DNA of 64,000 nucleotides from Candidatus Poribacteria bacterium (lineage in GTDB: Bacteria > Poribacteria > WGA-4E > WGA-3G). Below, piece by piece: positions 1 to 7,609 of this stretch. A program made the position numbers and the translations under genes. The DNA lies in NCBI GenBank assembly GCA_026702755.1, contig JAPPBX010000038.1, forward strand, positions 61,717-125,716, given 5' to 3'. The notes below the pieces were generated by a model. It saw only the letters and a program-made list of their open reading frames with translations. It ran no database searches and was not told the DNA's origin. How positions within the stretch are numbered: the stretch's first letter is position 1; each line of letters starts with the position of its first letter.

Positions 1-1268
1 TAAATGTCTGGCACGGTTTAGCACACTTTTTCCCTGTCCTACCGGATTTCAGTGTTCGTCATAACGCACGGAATTGGGGCACATTTTTTACCGAAAAACC
101 GTGGAATGCTGTCGGTGGTATTCCGGTGCCGCTCTACCCTTTTGTAATCGGCTTAGGATTTCTTTTACCACTTGATTTGTCCTTTTCTATGTGGTTTTTC
201 TACCTCTTTGAGAAGGCACAACGGGTTTTCGGTAGTGCACTCGCAATTCCAGCACCGTTCCCGTACGGTAGTGAACAGTCCATCGGCGGTTGGATGGCGA
301 TCTTTGTGATTGCCATTCTTGTAACCCGTAGGCACATTGCAAATGTCGTGCGCACGATCTTAGGCATGCCCGGTAGCATTGATGACTCACAAGAGCCTAT
401 CCGTTATCGTACGGCACTCCTACTTATTGTTGTTTCGAGTCTCTATATCATCTGGTTCTGTCTGAAAGCGGGAATGACGCTCCCAATTATTCTCCCGTTC
501 TTTGCCTTTTTCTCTGCCATTTCGATTGCTATCACGCGCGTTCGGGCGGAACTAGGTCCTCCCGCACATGAGATGGCAGGCATGTGTAACGCGCAACAGT
601 TCTTAATTAATATCTTGGGGACACGCCGTATCGGACCAAATAACCTGACAGTTTTCCCTTACTTTTGGTTTTTCAGCGGACGTGGATATCGCGAACACAT
701 CATGCCGCATCAGCTCGAAGCGTTCAAGATGGCAGAACGGGCAAATATGAACACGAAACGGTTGGTACTTGCGATGATTATTGCTGTCATACTTGGATCC
801 CTTGCATCATTTTGGGCAACGCTCAGCGAACTCTATCGTCTCGGTGGTGCAATTACAGGTGCAGGCGGTGGTATTGGACCCTCTGTTGGGCATATCGGTC
901 AATTCGGCTGGCTTGCTGGTCTGTTCGCTTTCCCACGTGACCCAGACATCCCCGCGATGGGTTTCATGGCAGGTGGCATGGGCTTCACCTTCTTCCTCAT
1001 GGTGATGCGGATGCGTTTTATTTGGTGGCCCCTCCATCCAGCGGGTTATCCTATCTCCATGACGGGTGGCGTTGGCTACTTTTGGAGTTGCTTGGTCATC
1101 AGTAGTTTTCTGAAATGGTTGGCACTCCGATTCGGAGGGCCGGGGACCTATCGGACGATGGTGCTCTTCTTCTTCGGTGTTATTCTCGGTGAATACTGTG
1201 TTGGCGCGTTCTGGAGTGTTTTAAGCGTCATCATTCGTGAACCTATCTACGACTTCGCGCCGGGGTAG
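1..1268 (+). CDS. DUF6785/DUF6784-like polytopic membrane protein, 5'-truncated by the window
   Basis: The reading frame is open from base 3, so the gene begins upstream of the window; the first in-frame GTG (126) is internal. The visible 421 residues align with the C-terminal two thirds of the two 648-aa paralogs at 21707-25716. Shared blocks are the FTEKPWNA stretch, the LPL(D/E)xSFSxWFFYLF helix, the RVRAE(L/V)GPPxHEM signature, the YRxHxMPHxLEAFK segment, and a final run of hydrophobic helices. Many transmembrane segments are apparent. The family is of unknown function; it is known to me mainly from Poribacteria, Planctomycetes and Verrucomicrobia. The assignment to this family is firm by internal comparison, the DUF name less so. 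Confidence 0.8.
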   Translation, partial: NVWHGLAHFFPVLPDFSVRHNARNWGTFFTEKPWNAVGGIPVPLYPFVIGLGFLLPLDLSFSMWFFYLFEKAQRVFGSALAIPAPFPYGSEQSIGGWMAIFVIAILVTRRHIANVVRTILGMPGSIDDSQEPIRYRTALLLIVVSSLYIIWFCLKAGMTLPIILPFFAFFSAISIAITRVRAELGPPAHEMAGMCNAQQFLINILGTRRIGPNNLTVFPYFWFFSGRGYREHIMPHQLEAFKMAERANMNTKRLVLAMIIAVILGSLASFWATLSELYRLGGAITGAGGGIGPSVGHIGQFGWLAGLFAFPRDPDIPAMGFMAGGMGFTFFLMVMRMRFIWWPLHPAGYPISMTGGVGYFWSCLVISSFLKWLALRFGGPGTYRTMVLFFFGVILGEYCVGAFWSVLSVIIREPIYDFAPG

Positions 1269-1388
1269 AAAATTGTAAAGTGTGCTAAAATGCCTAAGGT
1301 TGACGAGGCGATCAGACAATAACTTGCAAACTTTAGCTTCACTTTTAAACTTAGAAACTCTATCTCGCCGATAATCATTTAGAATTTA

Positions 1389-2447
1389 ATGATAAAATTT
1401 CGACTGATTTACCTCTATCTTTTAATAGCAAGTTTCATTCCGGCGATGACATGCATCGCTGCTGATGAAGGCGCGCATGCCGCCGAATTTCTCAGTCACG
1501 GTGTAGGCGCACGCGCTTTAGGAATGGGAAGCGCGTTCGTTGCTATTGCTGACGATGCAACAGCGACCTACTGGAACCCCGCCGGGCTTACCAAAGTCAA
1601 GAAGCATAGTTTCTCTGCCATGTATTCCGATACCTTTAGCACAGGGGATGGAAGTTGGTTGAGCAGGGGTTTGGTTACCTATAATTTCCTTAACTACGTC
1701 TATCAAATTGAAGATATCGGCAGTGTCGGTTTAAGCTGGATTCGGCTCGGTGTTGATGATATACCGCGCACGACCTTCATTGATGTCAACAATAACGGCT
1801 TTCTCGGCGATTTTCAGGACAAAAACGGCAACGGCATTAAAGATGAGGGTGAACCTTTTATCGACAAACCTGAAGTCGCTGAGTATTTCAACAATACCGA
1901 TAACGCCCTCCTTATTTCTTATGCTCGCCAGGTCCACCCAATGGTATCTGTCGGCGGCAACCTCAAACTCCTCAACCAATCCATTTTTGAGAACAGCGGA
2001 AACGGTTTCGGGATTGACATCGGTCTGATTGCGGAACCCTACAAAGGGGTCCGAGTCGGTGCCATGTTATTGGATGCGACAGGCACGCAAGTCCGCTGGG
2101 ATACTCCAGAGAAGCCGACGTTTACCCGCACGCGCCGACTCCGAATCGGCGCAGCTTACCATTTTACTGTGCCGCGCCTCGGTAAAGGGGCGATTGGGGC
2201 GGATTTTGAAACCGACCAAGCGGATCTGGAAATGGGCGGTGGCGGAGGAGGAATTGTCCCACGCATTGGCGCGGAATACTGGCTCTTCAATACCCTCGCA
2301 CTCCGTGGTGGTTGGAATGGACATGGACTGTCGGCAGGTGCTGGACTCCGCTTGCGGATAAATGCTATGTCGTTTTTTGTCAACTACGCTTTCAATACCC
2401 ACACCCTCGGCGGTTCACAACGCATCTCTGTCTCTGGGGAATTCTAA
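1389..2447 (+). CDS. PorV/PorQ-like outer-membrane beta-barrel protein
   Basis: A 352-aa protein with an N-terminal signal peptide ending near residue 25. It is followed by the signature of the UPF0164/PorV-PorQ family: GVGARALGMGSAFVAIADD, then a WNPAG(L) motif. The rest shows alternating hydrophobic and aromatic strands and a Gly-rich C-terminal half ending in GEF, typical of an outer-membrane barrel of the FadL-like group. In Bacteroidetes PorV is the shuttle protein of the type IX secretion system (T9SS), which binds the C-terminal sorting domains of cargo. The next three genes carry such sorting domains, so a link to their export is likely but inferred. Aspartate/asparagine-rich loops (about residues 130-160) may bind calcium. 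Confidence 0.8.
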   Translation: MIKFRLIYLYLLIASFIPAMTCIAADEGAHAAEFLSHGVGARALGMGSAFVAIADDATATYWNPAGLTKVKKHSFSAMYSDTFSTGDGSWLSRGLVTYNFLNYVYQIEDIGSVGLSWIRLGVDDIPRTTFIDVNNNGFLGDFQDKNGNGIKDEGEPFIDKPEVAEYFNNTDNALLISYARQVHPMVSVGGNLKLLNQSIFENSGNGFGIDIGLIAEPYKGVRVGAMLLDATGTQVRWDTPEKPTFTRTRRLRIGAAYHFTVPRLGKGAIGADFETDQADLEMGGGGGGIVPRIGAEYWLFNTLALRGGWNGHGLSAGAGLRLRINAMSFFVNYAFNTHTLGGSQRISVSGEF

Positions 2448-3038
2448 CTTTAATCCGAGCTCTGTCCAAAGAATTATGGGGTTCGCTGTCATTTCCTCGA
2501 AAGTCATAAAGCTGCCTCTTACCTTAGCGTCATAACAATACTCACCCCGCTTAAGTCCGGTAGATGAGATTCCCAACCTCGCTGAGACTCTACCTATTGC
2601 TGAGAAAAGTTCCTCCATTTACAGTCTGTAATATTCTCTATACTCCGCCTTACCCTAATGTATTTAGTGGTTCTAAAATCTACTATAACCTAAGTTGCCA
2701 CCTTTGTAGCACAATCTAGCAGTTTGCACTACAAAACCTCCGCGGATAATGGACAACCTTCGATGAAAACGGTGTCTGCATACCTAAAATCCTGTCAGTA
2801 GCAACTTGGGTTATATTTATGAGATATGCTTACAAATTTTATTTGATATCTAAGTGGAAGTAATATATAATTAAGTCATTATAGCGCATTATTAATAAAT
2901 TAATTTAAATATATATTATTTGCTTATATATGATATAATACGTTTAAATAGGGTGTCTCGCTTAGATGGCAACGTAGGTTACTTGTAACTACTGTATTTT
3001 ACGGCACAAATCAAGATGTATAGAAAAGGAGTTTCAAA
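2448..3038. other. AT-rich intergenic region with an imperfect inverted repeat
   Basis: No convincing gene lies in these 591 bases. An imperfect 14-base inverted repeat is present: ataacctaagttgc at 2685-2698 and gcaacttgggttat at 2801-2814, about 102 bases apart. A third related copy is at 2969-2981. The arms frame sequence without coding character, as in a small palindromic (MITE-like) repeat. Bases 2860-2945 are extremely AT-rich and contain a TATAAT at 2934-2939 with no clear -35 partner. This may be the promoter region of the protease gene at 3039. Confidence 0.5.
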
Positions 3039-4706
3039 ATGCGCGTCACATGTTTGTTTTTAATAGTAACTGTTTTGCTGCAGTTTGCTTTGCAGACGCA
3101 AGCGGCTCAACCAGAGATAGGCGTAATCTATTTTCGTCCAAGTGACCGGACCGCTCCGTCGGATATAGATAGCAAAATAGATACGTTAGTCAAAGCCGCT
3201 CAGACGGCTTACTCCAACGAGATGACAGCGGACGGATACAGTGGAAAAACCTTTAAGTTTCAGAAAAATGATGATGATACGGTGAAGGTGAATCACGTAA
3301 CAGGTGATCACGACAACGCACATTATTTGGAGGCAGACGGGTGGGATATTTGGGCAGAAATTACAACGGCTGGGTTCGACCAGTCGAAAAATATCTACAT
3401 TGCTTTTTTGGATTTCAGCAGCGGAACTGTTGATGGTGGTTGGTGTGGCACCGGTGGTGATTATCTGGATGGCAGCCTCGGTGGTGCCGTCAATATGGCA
3501 ATTGCTTCGGGTTGTTTTGACGGGAATCACGGCACTGCGATACTTGTCCACGAACTCGGACATGCTTTCGGTTTGCGCCACGATTACCGCAACCATCCGG
3601 ACTACAGCATAAATTTGGTTGACAACGATCCGATGGTTACATCTGCGTGTGCGACCAAATGGTTAAGTGGTCATCCCTACTTCAACGATTATACGACCAC
3701 GCCTGCTGGATCTACAACGATTAGTATAGGGACACCGAGCATATCCGGCTCCGAGGTTACTGTTACCTTCACGATAACGGATGATGATAGTCTCCATCAA
3801 GCACATTTCTTTGAGACAGTCACCGACAGTTACGGTGCTGGCTTCGATGATCTCAGTCTACTTGATTGTGAGGACTTAAGTGGTACCAGTGATACTGCTA
3901 CATTCACCACGAGTGCATTGGAATCGACCACTACGTCGGTATCGATTCGGGTTATGGATGCACTCGGACGCGCCACAGAGCACCTATTCTCAGTTGATCT
4001 TTCCGATTTGTCGCAGACCTCGGGGAGTGTTAGCACACAGAGCATGAGCACACAGAGTGTAAGCACACAGAGTATTAACACGGGTGAACAACGTTCGATG
4101 GATGTGAATGGGGACGGGACAGTTGACATTAAGGATGTGAATCAAGTTGTCTCTAAATTTAACCAGACAGGGAATCTTCCAGAAGATATAAACGGAGATG
4201 GTATTGTCAATATTGTGGACATCACTTTAGTCGCTCAAGAAGCGGGTGCGAACCCGGGGGCACCTTCTATATCGCCCCGCGGTTTAGAGAACGCTCTTAC
4301 GCGTGCGGAGGTGGAAAAATGGTTGCATGAGGCGCGACAGATGAACCTGAAGGATCCTGAGTTCCAGCGGGGTATCTTAGCATTGGAACAATTCCTCGTT
4401 GCGTTGATGCCGAAGAAAACGATGCTATTGCCGAACTACCCGAACCCGTTCAATCCAGAAACATGGATACCCTATCAACTCAGCGAAACCGTTGAAGTTG
4501 CGATTAGCATCTATGATGTGTCAGGTAACGTTGTCCGTTCATTGGATTTAGGGCATCAGGTACCGGGGTTCTATCATAGCCGTTCAGAGGCTGCGTATTG
4601 GGATGGTCGTAACAATCTCAATGAGCGTGTGGCTTCTGGTATCTATTTCTATCACATTCAAGCAGGAGAGTTCTCAGCAACCCGCCGCATGCTGATTCTG
4701 AAGTAA
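3039..4706 (+). CDS. Secreted metzincin-type metalloprotease with dockerin and T9SS-type sorting tail
   Basis: A 555-aa protein with a signal peptide (about residues 1-22, ending in TQA). The catalytic zinc motif HELGHAFGLRHD is at residues 171-182 (ligands H171, H175, H181; general base E172), followed by a Met containing the sequence DPMV, the probable metzincin Met-turn. A beta-sandwich-like region follows, then a Ser/Thr/Gln linker with repeated STQSM/STQSV units (about residues 330-347). Next come two dockerin type I calcium motifs (DVNGDGTVDIKDVN and DINGDGIVNIVDIT). The C-terminal ~90 residues start at NYPNPFNPETWIPYQL and resemble a FlgD-Ig/T9SS type A sorting domain ending in MLILK. 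The start has a good Shine-Dalgarno (AAAGGAG). Predicted to be exported and surface-attached or released. Confidence 0.88.
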   Translation: MRVTCLFLIVTVLLQFALQTQAAQPEIGVIYFRPSDRTAPSDIDSKIDTLVKAAQTAYSNEMTADGYSGKTFKFQKNDDDTVKVNHVTGDHDNAHYLEADGWDIWAEITTAGFDQSKNIYIAFLDFSSGTVDGGWCGTGGDYLDGSLGGAVNMAIASGCFDGNHGTAILVHELGHAFGLRHDYRNHPDYSINLVDNDPMVTSACATKWLSGHPYFNDYTTTPAGSTTISIGTPSISGSEVTVTFTITDDDSLHQAHFFETVTDSYGAGFDDLSLLDCEDLSGTSDTATFTTSALESTTTSVSIRVMDALGRATEHLFSVDLSDLSQTSGSVSTQSMSTQSVSTQSINTGEQRSMDVNGDGTVDIKDVNQVVSKFNQTGNLPEDINGDGIVNIVDITLVAQEAGANPGAPSISPRGLENALTRAEVEKWLHEARQMNLKDPEFQRGILALEQFLVALMPKKTMLLPNYPNPFNPETWIPYQLSETVEVAISIYDVSGNVVRSLDLGHQVPGFYHSRSEAAYWDGRNNLNERVASGIYFYHIQAGEFSATRRMLILK

Positions 4707-4725
4707 TCTTTCAGCCAACCGACTG

Positions 4726-4761
4726 GATGTGAAGACGCAGGGGTTCCTGTGTCTTCGCATC
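4726..4761 (+). terminator. Strong hairpin after the first protease gene
   Basis: A 15-base-pair stem (gatgtgaagacgcag with ctgtgtcttcgcatc, two G-T pairs) around a six-base loop, 20 bases after the stop at 4706. It lacks a clear T tract, so it may be a 3' stabilising hairpin or an attenuating terminator rather than a full intrinsic terminator. Confidence 0.5.
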
Positions 4762-4864
4762 AAACACTTACACTTTGTTTCGCCAACCAGTTTCCCATAA
4801 TTACTTTCTCCTCACAAGGTTTCGTCAATCTCCAAACCGGGACTTATCACAAAGGAAATTTAGA

Positions 4865-7372
4865 ATGCAATTCGCACGCTTATTTGTTACGGTGCTTGTT
4901 TTACTGCAGTTTGCACTCTGCCTTCTTGCAGAAGCCGTTACGACGCTTCCGCATGGTGACGCTATCTACGCTGTGGAATTTCACCCAACAGATAGTTCTC
5001 AATTTGTCAGTGCCAGTGATGATCACACTGTTAAACTGTGGAATTTACGGGAGAAACTCGTAACAACGTTCAGCGGACACACGGACAAAGTCAATGCTGT
5101 AGCATTTTCCCCTGACGGAGAAACCCTTGTCAGTGGCAGTGATGATAAGACCTTCAAATTGTGGAGTGTTCCGCAGCAGCAACACATCGCCACACTTGAA
5201 CATGTTCCTATCGCCAATCGCCCGGTGTCGATCGTCACTTCTGTAGCGTTTACTCCAGACGGAAATTCACTTGGGACTGCGGGATATAAGACTGTCAAAT
5301 TCTGGAATGTGAGTGACTGGACCGAGTCCGGAACACTTCAACATGATGATTGGGTGTCCGCAATAGTTTTCTCTCCAGATGGGGAACGCCTCGCTACCGT
5401 AGATGGGAAGAAAATAAAGATTTGGGATGTTTTAACTCAGACGCATACGACCACACTGACAGCCGATGCGGACTGGGTGGGTGCTATCACCTTTTCACCA
5501 GATAGCGGCACCTTTGCGGCTGCAGGCGCATCGGGGCAAATCACGTTATGGTCTGTGCCCGATTGGACCGTTCTCGGCAGAATTAACGCCTATGGTTCGG
5601 TCTCTGACCTTGCCTTTTCTCCTGATGGGAAGACGCTCGCGAGTGCGGGTAACGGTGTAAAACTTTGGTCGGTTAAGACTGGTGCAGCACTTGTCTCTTT
5701 GACAGAACACACCGGTCAAGTTATAGGAGTTGCTTACTCGTCTGACGGAACTGCCATCGTGAGTGGTGGACTTGAGGACGGAATGGTTCACTTCGTGGAG
5801 TTTGAGACATTAGAATTAGCCCAACCCGATGTCGTCCGCCTCATCTATTTTCTGCCAAGTGACCGCACTGCTCAATTGGATATAGATAGCAAGATAGAGG
5901 CATGGGTCAAAGGTGCTCAGACGTTTTTCGCCGACACGATGGAAAAACATGGATACGGTAGAAAAACCTTTACGTATGAAACGGATGAGAGTGGCAAAGC
6001 GGTGGTGCATCATATCGCAGGGGAATTCATGGATGCGTATTATGATCAGCAGGACAAGTGGATAATTTGGGACGAAATCAGAGAAGCAGGATTCGACCCG
6101 TCACAAAATATCTACATTGCATTTATGGATTTCAGCGAAGTACTTGATGGTCTTCACTGTGGTACGGGTGGTAATTGGGCTCATGGTGGTGTCGTAAATC
6201 TCATCGCCTCTGAAGAATGTTTGGATGGAGATTTTGGACTTTGGTTGGCAGTCCATGAAATCGGACACGCTTTTGGATTGCAACATGATTACCGCAACCA
6301 TTCGGACCACACTGGAGATTTAATGGTTGCCGAGAATGATCTGATGGTTTCCTCTGCTTGTTCCGCTGAATGGTTAGATGCCCATCACTACTTCAACGCC
6401 GAGACACCCTTCTTCAATGAGCCTACAACGATTGAAATGTGGCCCCCTCGCGCAGTTGACCGGGCGGGAATCCGTCTCCGATTTACAATAACGGATCCTG
6501 ATGGTCTTCATCAGGCACGACTCCTTTCTACAAAATTAGAGGAAGACTACTTTGCAGGTAGAGATTACTTAGAAGAGCAAGACTACTCAGATGAATACAT
6601 TCTTGATTGTAAATCCTTAAGTGGCAGCAGGACCACTGCCACATTCATCATGACACAACTGGCACCGGACAATGACACTGTGGTTCTTCGGATTATAGAT
6701 GTGAATGGAAACTTCACGGAGGGCAGATTTCCAATTGATACAACCTCTCTGTCGCGGTACCTGGAGGATGTGAACGGGGATGGCACAGTTAATATCCAAG
6801 ATTTGGTACTGGTTGCCGGAAACTTTGGACAGACTGGTCAAAGCGTCGCGGATGTAAACGAAGACGGAGTCGTGAATATTCAAGACCTCGTTTTAGTCGC
6901 TGGGGCATTTGGTAGAGATGCGGCTGCACCTTCTGTATGGCATCGCGATCTGGAAATTATTCCGACACAGGCAGAGGTGCAGCAGTGGTTGCGTGAGGCA
7001 CAGCAAGTGAACCTGACAGATCCTGCTTTCCAGCGCGGTATCTTAGCATTGGAACAACTCCTTGTTGCGTTAACACCAAAAGAGACTATACTGTTACCTA
7101 ACTACCCAAATCCATTCAATCCAGAGACGTGGATCCCGTATCGACTTGCAGTGCCTGCGGATGTTACTGTGTCCATCTATTCCTCAAGTGGAAGGTTGGT
7201 TCGGACGTTAGAGTTTGGGCATCAATCAGTAGGCATTTATGAATCCCGTAGCCGTGCGGCGTATTGGGATGGCAGAAATTCGTTGGGTGAACGAGTGGCG
7301 AGTGGTGTGTATTTCTATACGTTAACAGCAGGCGACTTCACTGCGACGCGGAAGATGCTAATCCGGAAGTAA
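4865..7372 (+). CDS. Secreted WD40 propeller fused to metzincin protease, dockerin and T9SS-type tail
   Basis: An 835-aa protein. I place the start at 4865 because it follows an AAAGGA ribosome site and gives a signal peptide like the previous gene's (FARLFVTVLVLLQFALCLL); an in-frame upstream ATG at 4775 would precede the signal peptide with 30 charged residues. Residues about 25-310 hold seven WD40 repeats (FSPDGxTLxSG...VKLW), one seven-bladed propeller. The protease domain follows, with HEIGHAFGLQHD at 464-475 and NDLMVSSAC as the probable Met-turn. Two dockerin motifs and a T9SS type A-like tail ending in KMLIRK close the protein. The protease, dockerin and tail are clearly homologous to the gene at 3039; the propeller is the addition. 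WD40 domains usually bind proteins, so it may select substrates; that is inference. Confidence 0.88.
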   Translation: MQFARLFVTVLVLLQFALCLLAEAVTTLPHGDAIYAVEFHPTDSSQFVSASDDHTVKLWNLREKLVTTFSGHTDKVNAVAFSPDGETLVSGSDDKTFKLWSVPQQQHIATLEHVPIANRPVSIVTSVAFTPDGNSLGTAGYKTVKFWNVSDWTESGTLQHDDWVSAIVFSPDGERLATVDGKKIKIWDVLTQTHTTTLTADADWVGAITFSPDSGTFAAAGASGQITLWSVPDWTVLGRINAYGSVSDLAFSPDGKTLASAGNGVKLWSVKTGAALVSLTEHTGQVIGVAYSSDGTAIVSGGLEDGMVHFVEFETLELAQPDVVRLIYFLPSDRTAQLDIDSKIEAWVKGAQTFFADTMEKHGYGRKTFTYETDESGKAVVHHIAGEFMDAYYDQQDKWIIWDEIREAGFDPSQNIYIAFMDFSEVLDGLHCGTGGNWAHGGVVNLIASEECLDGDFGLWLAVHEIGHAFGLQHDYRNHSDHTGDLMVAENDLMVSSACSAEWLDAHHYFNAETPFFNEPTTIEMWPPRAVDRAGIRLRFTITDPDGLHQARLLSTKLEEDYFAGRDYLEEQDYSDEYILDCKSLSGSRTTATFIMTQLAPDNDTVVLRIIDVNGNFTEGRFPIDTTSLSRYLEDVNGDGTVNIQDLVLVAGNFGQTGQSVADVNEDGVVNIQDLVLVAGAFGRDAAAPSVWHRDLEIIPTQAEVQQWLREAQQVNLTDPAFQRGILALEQLLVALTPKETILLPNYPNPFNPETWIPYRLAVPADVTVSIYSSSGRLVRTLEFGHQSVGIYESRSRAAYWDGRNSLGERVASGVYFYTLTAGDFTATRKMLIRK

Positions 7373-7400
7373 CATACCTGTAAAATTTCCTTCTAATAAT

Positions 7401-7429
7401 TTGACTTTTCATAGGTTTTATGGTATATT
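7401..7429 (+). promoter_or_regulatory. Sigma70-like promoter of the 14-repeat WD40 gene
   Basis: TTGACT, 17-bp spacer, TATATT. Transcription would start near 7436 and leave a leader of about 170 bases before the ATG at 7610. Confidence 0.65.
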
Positions 7430-7609
7430 CCAACCAATCAAAGTTGGAGTCTTATCATAAAACATTTTGCCAAAATCCACACGACAAAAGAAGAACAAAC
7501 ATTAGGGGCGTTATTAAGGCTTACTGAACCTAATGGACGTTTTCGCTTGCCAACTTGATTCCAGCTACTTAGGATCGGCAATTCACTAACAAAAAGGAAA
7601 TTTAAGTCT

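Noticed and set aside
187..390. Minus-strand ORF inside the truncated membrane-protein gene
   Set aside because: Shadow frame of a strongly conserved plus-strand gene, with no family match.
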